Shown here: one piece after another, positions 16,618 to 24,838 of the stretch
Position numbering within the stretch: the first letter of the stretch is position 1
How the letters are laid out: each line of letters opens with the position of its first letter
DNA from: an uncultured Tenacibaculum sp.
GTDB taxonomy: Bacteria; Bacteroidota; Bacteroidia; Flavobacteriales; Flavobacteriaceae
NCBI RefSeq assembly: GCF_947498805.1
Contig: NZ_CANMLT010000006.1
Coordinates: 186,001-250,000, forward strand
Length of the DNA: 64,000 nt
Direction of reading: 5' to 3'
Made by a program: the position numbers and the translations under genes
The notes under the pieces: model-generated
What the model was told of the DNA's origin: nothing
Databases searched by the model: none
The model's input: only the letters and a program-made list of their open reading frames with translations

Positions 16618-17616
16618 TCAATTTACATTTTCTTTTGCAGGTTCTATTTTGTGGCAAGAATTTACTTTATACCATTTATTATTAGAATAATTAAGATCTG
16701 AATTAGAAAAACAGCAATAGCGGAATTTACATGATTTGCAATTTTCAACTAAATCATTGCTAATTCTCCATTTCTTCTGAAATTCGGGACTTCTAAGAAC
16801 TTGACTAATTGAAACAGTAGTATTCGATAAATTTCCAAAATGTTCTTCATGATTTATATAATTTCTAATAAAACCAAATTCATCAATACAAATTTTACGA
16901 TTAAGAGCAATGTTATATTTCTTTGATTCCATAAAGCTCTTCAAAGTAAAAGTTAAATTTGAACGAACAAATTTTTCAGTCCAATTTAACTCTTCATCTT
17001 TTATTCTATTTATCTGTACGTAATTTTTATTTTCTTCAGTTTTAAATTGCTCAGAACCTAAATAAGTTACAGAGGTAACCCTAACATTTTGGTCGAAAAA
17101 ATCCATAGAAAATACGTTCTCAAAAGAACTTGGAACAACAACATCAATACATTTGAAAAAAGAATCAGTTGTTGCATTAAAAATTTTTAAAATTTCTTCA
17201 GACGTTATATCACTATCTGCCTTGATGGAAAGCATCAACATTTGACATCCTAATTCATTAAGCTCCTTTACTACTTTGATATAATCATATTGAGAAGAAG
17301 CGCCTATTTCTAAGATAGCTGAATAGCACTCGTTCTCAAAATATACATCTTCGCTAATTTTAGGAAAACTTGTGGGACTATCAGTTAAAAAACAAATTTC
17401 CTCAGTAAGAAAGTAATCAATTATCTTAATTATATCGTTTCCGAACTTTGAGATAATGAAATCGATACTTTTTCCATCTATTTCTTTTAATACATTGTAT
17501 GTTATTTTCGTAATTGAAATAAGCTTACGCCTCGTTAAATCATATATTACATAGCCTTTATCTCCTTCAACTAAATAACAATCTGTAAAAACTCTCAAAA
17601 ATTTACTTTTATCCAT
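16618..17616 (-). CDS. gwsS: Grasp-with-spasm system SPASM-domain peptide maturase
   Basis: 332 aa. The N-terminus (FLRVFTDCYLVEGDKGYVIY and what follows) matches the leader-binding PqqD-like start typical of this family, and the C-terminus is a Cys-rich SPASM region: a first Cys in RKICIDEFG, then ENCKSCKFRYCC and VNSCHKIEP. The middle part looks like a TIM-barrel remnant, but the CxxxCxxC motif that holds the radical-SAM cluster is absent. Either it acts through auxiliary clusters only, or it is a scaffold that presents the precursor to the ATP-grasp enzyme. Its ATG overlaps the stop of the 65-aa gene by 8 bp. Confidence 0.85.
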   Translation of the reverse strand: MDKSKFLRVFTDCYLVEGDKGYVIYDLTRRKLISITKITYNVLKEIDGKSIDFIISKFGNDIIKIIDYFLTEEICFLTDSPTSFPKISEDVYFENECYSAILEIGASSQYDYIKVVKELNELGCQMLMLSIKADSDITSEEILKIFNATTDSFFKCIDVVVPSSFENVFSMDFFDQNVRVTSVTYLGSEQFKTEENKNYVQINRIKDEELNWTEKFVRSNLTFTLKSFMESKKYNIALNRKICIDEFGFIRNYINHEEHFGNLSNTTVSISQVLRSPEFQKKWRISNDLVENCKSCKFRYCCFSNSDLNYSNNKWYKVNSCHKIEPAKENVN

Positions 17617-17806
17617 AATTCAAAATTATTGTTGTATTTAATTTGTAGTTTTCTCTAACACGATATTGATTAGTATTTATCAATGAGTTTCGACCTAAAA
17701 AACGTTTATTAACATTCTCATTTGAATATTCAAATGAATCAACTAAAATATTGTTAAGGGATAATTCTTCAAGTGAAATATCCGAATTAAGAAGTTTTTT
17801 CTTCAT
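17609..17806 (-). CDS. 65-aa protein of the grasp-with-spasm operon, unknown function
   Basis: It overlaps gwsG by 20 bp at its start and gwsS by 8 bp at its end, so all three are translationally coupled; this is the main evidence that it is real. It has no signal peptide, TM helix, Cys or double glycine, and is unusually rich in Asn. The first half is acidic (SDISLEELSLNNILVDSFEY), the second half basic (NVNKRFLGRN, YRVRENYKL). It could be a leader-recognition helper, or a second substrate. I do not recognise a family. Confidence 0.6.
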   Translation of the reverse strand: MKKKLLNSDISLEELSLNNILVDSFEYSNENVNKRFLGRNSLINTNQYRVRENYKLNTTIILNYG

Positions 17807-18827
17807 TTTTGGTTAAATATTTATATATATGATACTCTATATTGTAATTACAAGGTCGGCTAACCATTCCAAATTGACCTACTGAGTTGATTTCTAAAAA
17901 ATAGTATTTTCCATTTTTACTTTTGATAATATCAATTGAACCTGTATTAAATCCAATAATTTTCATCAATTTTTTTATTTTAAGAGTCAATTCTTCTGGT
18001 AAACTAAAGGGAATATTTCTATTTGGCTTTTCTCGATCGTATCTTCTAAAATCTACAGCGGTTTTTTCGTTATTCTGTGAAAATATAGCCATGCTGTAAA
18101 AATTTTCTCCCATAACAAAAGTTCTGATTTCAAAATCTTTATCTACCTTTTCTTGTATCAAACTTGGAGAGAAATAATTTGGTAGTTTATCTAATATAGA
18201 ATCATTCAATTCATTTGTGTAAGACGAATGTAATTCTCTTAACTCATCGTCCATAGAGGCTATTGGCTCAAAAATCGATTTGGTTATTAGGGAATTACTA
18301 ACCTCTTTTTGAAATTCTAATATTTGACTCTTTTTAGAAACTATTTTGGTTCTCGGAATGCAAATACCCAATTTGTTTGCTAGAAATAGAATCTCTAACT
18401 TGTTTACTCTAGTTTTTAGTCTATTTCCTAATATGACTTTGCCTTGTATAGTAGAGTTGAAAATGTAGTCATAAAGTTCTTTTAATTCCGATTTTTGATT
18501 TGATCTTATTGCTTGAAGAAGAACCGTAGACAAACCTGAATTAGTCAGATCTACTACCATGTTTTCAAGACTGGCACTTGGTCTTCTAAACCAAATTGAA
18601 GCATATTCTTCCGTAAAGTTCTCATCGTTAACTTTTGTGTTACCAGGAATATTTATGTCAACGCTATCGAAATTAAAATAATCTGAATATAGATCATTTT
18701 TACGATTTATTAATTTATAAGAATCTAGATTTAATCTTTTAAAATGTACACCATATCTATAAAACCAGTTACAAACTTCATCAGAAGACCCATCTCTATC
18801 CTGAGTTATAATTAAATGTTTTTCCAT
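17787..18827 (-). CDS. gwsG: Grasp-with-spasm system ATP-grasp peptide maturase
   Basis: 346 aa of the MvdD/PsnB-like ATP-grasp ligase type. The N-terminal preATP-grasp part contains SIWFRRPSA (about 78-86). The ATP-grasp fold has the central QEKVDKDFEIRTFVMG and the metal-binding end SIDIIKSKNGKYYFLEINSV. Related enzymes make omega-ester or omega-amide links between Asp/Glu side chains and Ser/Thr/Lys of a precursor (graspetides). The nearby precursor core has several Asp/Glu residues and few acceptors (Thr35, Lys45, Ser48). It begins 105 bp after the precursor stop on the minus strand. Confidence 0.88.
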   Translation of the reverse strand: MEKHLIITQDRDGSSDEVCNWFYRYGVHFKRLNLDSYKLINRKNDLYSDYFNFDSVDINIPGNTKVNDENFTEEYASIWFRRPSASLENMVVDLTNSGLSTVLLQAIRSNQKSELKELYDYIFNSTIQGKVILGNRLKTRVNKLEILFLANKLGICIPRTKIVSKKSQILEFQKEVSNSLITKSIFEPIASMDDELRELHSSYTNELNDSILDKLPNYFSPSLIQEKVDKDFEIRTFVMGENFYSMAIFSQNNEKTAVDFRRYDREKPNRNIPFSLPEELTLKIKKLMKIIGFNTGSIDIIKSKNGKYYFLEINSVGQFGMVSRPCNYNIEYHIYKYLTKNEEKTS

Positions 18828-18932
18828 TGATTTATTTTAAAATAAAATTACCTCTACTTGCAAATAATGATTTACCAATAGAGGTAATTAGTTGTAATTT
18901 AAACTCTTACTCAACAGATGTTGAGAAAGGTC

Positions 18933-19100
18933 TTAATCATCATGGATATCACCATGCGACTCCTGTTTAATGATCCAACCTAAGAATCTTACATAAGTAT
19001 GGCACATTTCAAGACATTGACGTGGACGTCCCATATCACCACCTTTGATTGTTTCTAAAGTCTCAATTTCTTTAATTTTAAAATCTTCTAATTTTAACAT
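18933..19100 (-). CDS. gwsA: Double-glycine leader RiPP precursor peptide (grasp-with-spasm substrate)
   Basis: A 55-aa ORF below usual length cut-offs, ATG at 19098-19100 and TAA at 18933-18935. Residues 1-21 form an amphipathic leader (LEDFKIKEIETLETIKGG) ending in Gly20-Gly21, the cleavage site expected by C39 peptidases. The 34-residue core starts DMGRPRQC, has two Cys (29 and 33, CxxxC), Trp42, three His, and an acidic tail HGDIHDD. Possible ATP-grasp crosslinks would join Glu/Asp (31, 47, 51, 54, 55) to Thr35, Lys45 or Ser48. It lies between the HTH gene and gwsG, both on the same strand. Confidence 0.85.
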   Translation of the reverse strand: MLKLEDFKIKEIETLETIKGGDMGRPRQCLEMCHTYVRFLGWIIKQESHGDIHDD

Positions 19101-19200
19101 TTTAAATAATTTATAAGTTAACTCTTCTTTTAAAGGGTGAAGAATATCCCCTCCTATGTAACCTGCAGTTTATCATAATGAAGGCAATATAAAACGAGGT

Positions 19201-19219
19201 AATGCAAGTATTTTGCATT
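19201..19219. promoter_or_regulatory. Palindrome AATGCAA-N5-TTGCATT, candidate operator of the RiPP operon
   Basis: Perfect 7-bp inverted arms with a 5-bp spacer, in the 146-bp space between the HTH regulator stop and the precursor start. On the minus strand a TATATTGC (one mismatch to TAnnTTTG) follows 17 nt downstream, so the site would sit in the promoter region of gwsA. The HTH protein next to it is the natural candidate binder. Confidence 0.5.
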
Positions 19220-19246
19220 TGGAATTAAATATGAGAAACTTTCTTT

Positions 19247-19489
19247 TTATTTCTCTTCACTCTCGACAAATCCAAGCACGAAATCACATTTGTAGGAGTA
19301 ATAATATGTTCTCGTAATTTGGCAATATTCGATGGGTGCTCCCATATTTCTCATTAATTCGAGAATATTATATACACTTCGTCTAGAAACGGATAAACGA
19401 CGAGATAAATCATCTGCTGTACCCGTTGATTTTAGTTGAATCAATCTATCTACTCTTTCTATAACTTGTATTTTTTGAAGGAATTCCAA
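19247..19489 (-). CDS. Small HTH-domain protein, likely regulator of the RiPP operon
   Basis: 80 aa, essentially one HTH_11/DeoR-like winged-helix domain: RVDRLIQLKSTGTADDLSRR then LSVSRRSVYNILELMRNMGA, with a short wing (YCQITRTYYYSYK). There is no ligand-binding domain. It lies 146 bp upstream of the precursor in the same direction, with a palindrome between them. It may control precursor expression; activator or repressor cannot be told. Confidence 0.7.
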   Translation of the reverse strand: MEFLQKIQVIERVDRLIQLKSTGTADDLSRRLSVSRRSVYNILELMRNMGAPIEYCQITRTYYYSYKCDFVLGFVESEEK

Positions 19490-19505
19490 TTTTTTTGTTT
19501 TTTTA

Positions 19506-19649
19506 TTATTTCTTTTTTCGTTTGCAGTTATAGGATTTACATTTATCCATTAAAACAATATCTTCATAAAAAAATATTCCTTTAGATAAAACACCATATT
19601 CTATAATTTTCTTTATCAGTAAAAGCTCTTTTCTATTTTTTATTAACAT
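19506..19649 (-). CDS. Possible 47-aa basic protein at the head of the RiPP locus
   Basis: An ATG-started ORF ending 16 nt before the HTH gene on the same strand. The product is Lys-rich, with a Leu/Ile-rich N-terminal half (KELLLIKKIIEYGVLSKG) and a CxxxxC-bearing basic tail (DKCKSYNCKRKKK). No double glycine or signal peptide. The amino-acid pattern looks protein-like but the DNA is very AT-rich, so chance cannot be excluded. Confidence 0.3.
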   Translation of the reverse strand: MLIKNRKELLLIKKIIEYGVLSKGIFFYEDIVLMDKCKSYNCKRKKK

Positions 19650-20044
19650 GTTCTAACTCCAACAACATTACAGTTCTCGTTTTTGAGTTACTTTGTCTAA
19701 TATTGGGATACAACATTTTTCAATATTATTAAATTACCCACTCTTAATTCCTGCATTGCTTCTTAGAGTATTTGGTGATTTTCATGAAATTTGGTTATAA
19801 TTTGCAATTTTTATAGCAAAAAGCTCAATAATACATACCGATTATGCATAAATATTTTCTATCTCTTTATTAAAGAGATAGAGATATTTTTGAAATAAAA
19901 AAGACGAATATGCTTAATTAAAACCTTTTGATTTATTCAATATTAAACATATTACCTACTCTTTTAAATCTATTGATTTATATTTTGCTTAATAAAATAT
20001 TCATAGATTTACATGTAGCAATTTTACATGTAGCAATTTTACAT
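19650..20044. other. 395-bp non-coding stretch with a strong hairpin
   Basis: No ORF could be supported on either strand. At 19859-19881, CTATCTCTTTA and TAAAGAGATAG form a perfect 11-bp inverted repeat around one base; it is followed by AGATATTTTTG, so it could end a plus-strand transcript, though no plus-strand gene precedes it. No clean TAnnTTTG promoter was found on either strand. Confidence 0.4.
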
Positions 20045-20053
20045 ATGAGCAAA
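20011..20053 (+). repeat. Short tandem repeat, 15-bp unit, about 2.9 copies
   Basis: The unit ACATGTAGCAATTTT occurs twice exactly (20011-20025, 20026-20040), then once more imperfectly (ACATATGAGCAAA). It lies at the upstream edge of the decayed gene and may be a replication-slippage product. Confidence 0.75.
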
Positions 20054-20422
20054 TCTAAAAAAAAAATCTAAAAGCCGAAAAGGTTTATATTTTTTATATG
20101 GATCCGACATATAGATTCAACAATAATTAATTTGGAAAATGATTTGCCAAAGTATACAGTTTTTTTTTACAGAGGTTGAAAATAAAAGAATTAATAGAAC
20201 CTATATTAACAAAATGCTACCGAATTGACTCAGAATGATTTCAACAGAGAATCTGAATACATAAATATAATTCAAACACATGGTTGAGCTAAAATTCGAA
20301 CATCATATATAGAAGTGACTTTTCAAATGTAAATTAATTATAAAATAAGCACTTATCCTGATGGAGTAACTTTGAATGGTACACAAAAACTAACAAATGG
20401 TAAAATCCATGAGTTATTTTAA
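20045..20422 (+). pseudogene. Decayed protein-coding gene, family unknown
   Basis: The plus strand reads as protein-like pieces broken by stops and frame changes. From ATG 20045: MSKSKKKI, stop, then KPKRFIFFIW and HIDSTIINLENDLPKYTVFF. There is a likely shift at the T tract near 20160-20168, after which ENKRINRTYINKMLP is readable. Another shift leads to TELTQNDFNRESEYINI, TGA, then AKIRTSYIEVTFQM, TAA, and YKISTYPDGVTLNG to a final TAA at 20420. At least three in-frame stops and two shifts mean it cannot be functional. What it encoded is not recognised. Confidence 0.45.
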
Positions 20423-20482
20423 AAAGTTCCCTAATACAATCTTAATGATAAAAAATTATAAGTAGTTTTTTTAGTTTTAACC

Positions 20483-20959
20483 CTATAACACCCTTTTAGC
20501 TTTTACAAAAGCTTCTTTCCAGTAAGGTTCATTGATAGAAGTTGTAATAACTCCTTTTGAGGTTGTAGAATGGATAAATTTTACCTCTCCATTTTCTACG
20601 GAAGTAACTAATCCCACATGATTAATATTTCCTTTTAAACGAGCAATATCAAAAAACAGTAAATCTCCCTTTTTAACTTTAGATAAGGGGATTTCTACTC
20701 CTTCCCTACTCATTAATGCAGAAGAGCGTGGTAAGGACTTGTCAAAAGCTCTAAAAACGGTTGTTACCAAACCCGAACAGTCCATTCCTCTTTTGGTAGT
20801 ACCTCCTGCTCTATAAGACACTCCTTCATAAGATTTTGCCAATGTAATCAATGCAACTACTTCAGAGTTTTCTTCACTCGTAGTTTCTCCACCCTGATTC
20901 CAATAACGAAATACGATAAACCCAACAATGAATATAAAGAGAAGTAGTCTTTTATTCAT
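20483..20959 (-). CDS. NlpC/P60-family cell-wall hydrolase (paralogue 1)
   Basis: 158 aa with an N-terminal membrane anchor (residues 4-17). The NlpC/P60 domain has Cys61 in GMDCSG, His114 in NHVG and His130 in FIHS, the Cys-His-His triad of gamma-D-Glu-diamino acid endopeptidases. Acts in the periplasm on peptidoglycan stem peptides. It lies 1 bp behind a close paralogue, a tandem duplication. Confidence 0.92.
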   Translation of the reverse strand: MNKRLLLFIFIVGFIVFRYWNQGGETTSEENSEVVALITLAKSYEGVSYRAGGTTKRGMDCSGLVTTVFRAFDKSLPRSSALMSREGVEIPLSKVKKGDLLFFDIARLKGNINHVGLVTSVENGEVKFIHSTTSKGVITTSINEPYWKEAFVKAKRVL

Positions 20960-20960
20960 A

Positions 20961-21464
20961 TTACAATATGCGTTTTGCTTTTATAAAAGCTTTACGCCAA
21001 TATTTTTGCCATAGAGAAGTTACAATAACACCTCTAGAACTTGTAGAGTGTATAAAATGAATATCTCCATTCTTAACAGAAGTTACCAAACCTACATGAT
21101 TCACCTTTCCTCTTTTTCTTGCCGTTTTAAAAAACAACAAATCTCCTCGTTTTACTTTCTTTAAAGGAATATCGTATCCTTTCGTATACATTTCACGAGA
21201 AGTTCTAGGTAAATCAACATTTCGTTGTTTAAATGAAGTGTGAATTAAGCCTGAGCAATCCATACCTCGCTTACTCATACCTCCAAACTTGTACGGTACT
21301 CCTTTATAAGATACAGCAGTCCAAACAATTTTATCTGCAACAGTTACTTCCTTATTGGTAATGTTTTTCCCTTTAGGCGATTGAGATGAGGCTATTTTCT
21401 TTGATGATCCACAAGAAATCATTAATAATGCACCTAAAAATAGTAAGAGTAGTTTTTTAATCAT
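20961..21464 (-). CDS. NlpC/P60-family lipoprotein hydrolase (paralogue 2)
   Basis: 167 aa from the ATG at 21464; a TTG two codons upstream is less likely. The lipobox LMISC makes Cys18 the lipid site. The triad is Cys70 (GMDCSG), His123 (NHVG), His139 (FIHS). It shares most of its domain with the neighbour at 20483-20959 but is lipid-anchored where that one has a TM anchor. Part of the minus-strand run from surE to this pair. Confidence 0.92.
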   Translation of the reverse strand: MIKKLLLLFLGALLMISCGSSKKIASSQSPKGKNITNKEVTVADKIVWTAVSYKGVPYKFGGMSKRGMDCSGLIHTSFKQRNVDLPRTSREMYTKGYDIPLKKVKRGDLLFFKTARKRGKVNHVGLVTSVKNGDIHFIHSTSSRGVIVTSLWQKYWRKAFIKAKRIL

Positions 21465-21478
21465 ATACAATATTTCAA

Positions 21479-21940
21479 TTATTCCTTTTGTATTTGCTCA
21501 TTATTTTCCCTCAATGGACCCACATCATCCCAAACAAACTTGTATCCTGAATCTAAAATCTCAACTTCAAAATCTCTTTCAAAGTAATAGATATTCTCTG
21601 TCATAGTTCCTATTGCAAATGCAGATAAACCAATAATAAAACAAATCAACATTAGTAAAATATTCAACAATCTATGAAGTTTAATTTTATAAATAAACTT
21701 ATTTACAACATAAACGAGTGCTAATATACAGGTAAAATAGAACAAAAGATTGATTAAAAACTCTTTCCAAAAAATTTGAAAAGACATAGAAGTATGCCAA
21801 CCTTTACTTATCCAAACTAATGGAAAACCATACATCATGGTTCTAGGAGCATCGACGGGTAAAACATACCACCATTTTGTAAAAACGAAAAAAAATAGAA
21901 CCGTTAGGGGAATTACTAATTTTAAAATTAACGATTTCAT
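21479..21940 (-). CDS. Membrane protein, unknown function
   Basis: 153 aa with about three TM segments (residues 7-25, 60-82, 93-115) and a polar C-terminus. The WW and WISKGWHTSM segments between the first helices face the periplasm. No family recognised. It lies 6 bp from lpxB and 14 bp from the NlpC lipoprotein, so it is co-transcribed with envelope genes. Confidence 0.65.
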   Translation of the reverse strand: MKSLILKLVIPLTVLFFFVFTKWWYVLPVDAPRTMMYGFPLVWISKGWHTSMSFQIFWKEFLINLLFYFTCILALVYVVNKFIYKIKLHRLLNILLMLICFIIGLSAFAIGTMTENIYYFERDFEVEILDSGYKFVWDDVGPLRENNEQIQKE

Positions 21941-21946
21941 GCTTTT

Positions 21947-23068
21947 TTAATTTGCTCGATTAGCCACCCCTTTAACAATTAATTTTGCTGTTTTTTCAGA
22001 AGCTCCTTTCCCTCCTAACTTCTGTTCTAATTTAAAGTAGGCTAAAAACAAATCTTCTCTATGTTCTTCTTCTAAAATATTTGTCAATTCAATTTTTAAA
22101 TTCTCTTTTGTAAAATCATTCTGAATCAACTCGGTAACTACAGGTTCATCCATAATCAAATTCACCAACGAAATATATTCCAACGTAATAATTCTTTTAG
22201 CTATTTGATATGAAATATTACTTCCCTTATAACAAACTACCTGAGGCACCTTAAACAATGCTGTTTCTAAAGTTGCAGTTCCAGAACCCACCAACGCAGC
22301 ATGTGAAATGCTTAATAAATCATAGGTCTTATTGCTAATCAGTTTTACATTTTTGTTTTTGATAAACTCATTGTAAAATGCTTCAGACTGACTTGGCGCG
22401 CCTCCCACTACAAATTGATACTCTGGAAAATCATCTACTAAAGACAGCATCACTGAAAGCATTTTTGTAATCTCTTGCTTTCTACTACCTGGTAATAACG
22501 CGATAATATCTTTATCTCCAAGATTGTGTTCTTTTCTAAAAGCCTCTTCATCTATTTGCTCTCTATCGGCAATCCCATCAATTAACGGATGTCCGACAAA
22601 GTGTACATCGTATCCATATTTTTGATAAAATTCTTTTTCAAACGGAAGAATTACAAACATTTCATCTACATCTCGCTTGATACTTTTTACCCTTCCTGCT
22701 CTACTTGCCCAGACCTGTGGAGAAATATAATAATTCGTTCGTATACCATTTTCTTTTGCCCATTTAGCAATGCGAAGATTGAAACCTGAATTATCAATAA
22801 GAATTAGTACATCAGGATTATATTCGGCAATATCTTTTTTGCAAAAAGAAATCATGCCCAAGATTTTTCTAAGATTCATTAAAACCTCCACAAATCCCAT
22901 AAAAGCACGCTCTTTATAGTGTTTCACTAAGATGCCTCCAACCGACTCCATCAAATCTCCTCCCCAAAAACGTATATCTGCATTCGGGTCTTCTTTATAC
23001 AAAGCTTTCATTAAGTTTGATCCGTGTAAATCTCCCGATGCTTCTCCTGCTAAAATGTAATACTTCAT
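21947..23068 (-). CDS. lpxB: Lipid-A-disaccharide synthase
   Basis: 373 aa, normal length. It condenses UDP-2,3-diacylglucosamine with lipid X to form the lipid A disaccharide at the inner membrane. The N-terminal YILAGEASGDLHG is the family signature; FVGHPL (about 160), LLPGSRKQEI (about 190) and VGSGTATLETAL (about 262) are the sugar-nucleotide binding segments. Shows the organism is Gram-negative with lipid A. Follows the small membrane gene by 13 bp. Confidence 0.96.
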   Translation of the reverse strand: MKYYILAGEASGDLHGSNLMKALYKEDPNADIRFWGGDLMESVGGILVKHYKERAFMGFVEVLMNLRKILGMISFCKKDIAEYNPDVLILIDNSGFNLRIAKWAKENGIRTNYYISPQVWASRAGRVKSIKRDVDEMFVILPFEKEFYQKYGYDVHFVGHPLIDGIADREQIDEEAFRKEHNLGDKDIIALLPGSRKQEITKMLSVMLSLVDDFPEYQFVVGGAPSQSEAFYNEFIKNKNVKLISNKTYDLLSISHAALVGSGTATLETALFKVPQVVCYKGSNISYQIAKRIITLEYISLVNLIMDEPVVTELIQNDFTKENLKIELTNILEEEHREDLFLAYFKLEQKLGGKGASEKTAKLIVKGVANRAN

Positions 23069-23081
23069 TTACCTATCCTAA

Positions 23082-23372
23082 CTAAATAAACTTAATAACC
23101 AAGGTTAACAAGGCTATAAAAATAGTTCCTAACAATACTCCTCTTGCTCTATAATCTTGATTCTTTTTTAAGAAAATAAAGAATACAAATAAATTCGGAA
23201 TTGCAGACAAAGCGATCACAGTTCCTAATACGCCTCCTTCTTTTATTTTTCGAATAGTTTCCGAAAGGCTATTTGTATCTGAAATGTATTCTAGATAAAT
23301 AAACATTCCGCACAATGTAGCAAAAAGCGATACTACAAAACCTATTGCTATTTCTTTTCTTATAATTCCCAT
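23082..23372 (-). CDS. Small membrane protein, unknown function
   Basis: 96 aa with three TM helices (about 8-28, 48-66, 76-94). Overlaps the end of surE by 13 bp, so it is coupled to it. No known domain. Found between surE and lpxB. Confidence 0.65.
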   Translation of the reverse strand: MGIIRKEIAIGFVVSLFATLCGMFIYLEYISDTNSLSETIRKIKEGGVLGTVIALSAIPNLFVFFIFLKKNQDYRARGVLLGTIFIALLTLVIKFI

Positions 23373-24130
23373 GAATTTAATTTTTGAATTGCATGATGTG
23401 CTGTCATATCAAACTGAACTGGAACCACTGAAATGTAACCATTCTCTAAGGCCCAAATATCAGTATCTTGTCCTTTGTCTCTATTTACAAACTCACCAGA
23501 TAACCAATAATACTCTTTCCCAAACGGACTTTTTCTCTTGTCGAAATCTTCCTTCCAATATCCATTTGCTTGTCTACAAACGCGTACTCCTTTAATCTCG
23601 TTTTCTTTTAACTTCGGAATATTTACATTTAATACAACACCTTCTGGTAATCCATTTAACAACACATTCAATGTGATTTTTTCAATAAACTTTTTAGCCG
23701 CTCTAAAGTCGGCATGCCAATCAAAATCTAATAATGAAAAACCAATCGCTGGAATCCCTTCAATTCCTGCTTCCACTGCGGCACTCATCGTACCTGAATA
23801 GATGACATTAATAGAAGAATTAGCCCCATGATTAATTCCTGAAACACATAAATCTGGAACACGGTTCAAAATTTTATTTTTAGCCATCTTAACACAATCG
23901 GCAGGAGTACCTGAACAGCTGTATTCTAATTGTGGACCTTCATCTATCGTAATAGGATTACAGTGCAGCACATTGTTTACCGTAATTGCATGTCCCATTC
24001 CACTCTGCGGACTATCAGGAGCAACCACAACAACATCTCCTATTTTATTCATTATTTCAATTAACATTCGAATTCCTGGAGCGGTAATTCCATCGTCATT
24101 TGTAACCAATATTAATGGTCTTTCTTGCAT
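23360..24130 (-). CDS. surE: 5'-nucleotidase SurE
   Basis: 256 aa, the usual size. The metal-binding start LVTNDDGITAPGI is diagnostic, with the SGTPADCVK and SGINHGANSS active-site loops near residues 92 and 117. It dephosphorylates nucleoside 5'- and 3'-monophosphates. First gene of the surE-lpxB-NlpC run. Confidence 0.96.
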   Translation of the reverse strand: MQERPLILVTNDDGITAPGIRMLIEIMNKIGDVVVVAPDSPQSGMGHAITVNNVLHCNPITIDEGPQLEYSCSGTPADCVKMAKNKILNRVPDLCVSGINHGANSSINVIYSGTMSAAVEAGIEGIPAIGFSLLDFDWHADFRAAKKFIEKITLNVLLNGLPEGVVLNVNIPKLKENEIKGVRVCRQANGYWKEDFDKRKSPFGKEYYWLSGEFVNRDKGQDTDIWALENGYISVVPVQFDMTAHHAIQKLNSWEL

Positions 24131-24245
24131 AGTATCTTAGTTTTCTAACAAATGTAACATAAAAAACGCACATTTTTTTTAACATTTCATAAAGATAGAT
24201 TCAAGCTTTTTATACGTAATCTTGTATGTATCAAACTTTAAGGTT

Positions 24246-24767
24246 ATGGCACGCATAATAATATACGTTAGCATTTTTATCATTTCAACTTTTTTCTCGA
24301 TTGTAAATGCACAAAGTAGTTCTAAAGTCCCTTGTTCTGATATAGAATATTCTCAATTTGATTTTTGGGTAGGTGACTGGAATGTATACAATACGAATGG
24401 AAAACTTATTGGCACCAATAAAATCGTTCGCGTTCCTAATGCTTGTGCAATACAAGAAAACTGGGCTTCTAAAGCTTCCAAAAGCCAAGGAACCAGTTAT
24501 AATTATTACAACAAAACAGATAAATCTTGGAATCAAGTTTGGATTGACAATTCAGGGTTTTCTTTAGAGCTAAAAGGAGCCTATAGCAATAACCAAATGA
24601 GTTTAAAAAGTAAGCTTGTAAGCTCTCCAAAAGGAAAATATTACAATCTAATAACCTGGACAAAAAACAACGATGGATCCGTAACGCAAGTTTGGGATTA
24701 TTTAGACGAAAACAATAAAAAACTAAAAGAAGTTTTTAGAGGCATTTATAAAAAAGACGAAAACTAA
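24246..24767 (+). CDS. Secreted lipocalin-like protein (DUF1579-like)
   Basis: 173 aa from the ATG at 24246, which gives a signal peptide (MARIIIYVSIFIISTFFSIV, cut near NAQ); an upstream TTG at 24222 is less likely. The mature protein starts with a Cys and FDFWVGDWNVY, the opening strand of DUF1579-type eight-stranded barrels. Function of these proteins is not known. Divergent from surE. Confidence 0.7.
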   Translation: MARIIIYVSIFIISTFFSIVNAQSSSKVPCSDIEYSQFDFWVGDWNVYNTNGKLIGTNKIVRVPNACAIQENWASKASKSQGTSYNYYNKTDKSWNQVWIDNSGFSLELKGAYSNNQMSLKSKLVSSPKGKYYNLITWTKNNDGSVTQVWDYLDENNKKLKEVFRGIYKKDEN

Positions 24768-24838
24768 AAAAATTGGCATTATTTTAGTAGATTAGCTAAG
24801 GTATAATGCTACAACTTTAAAACACGACTAGAAGGTAT

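Noticed and set aside
20011..20053. Possible CRISPR array
   Set aside because: The 15-bp units are directly adjacent, without spacers, and no cas gene is present.
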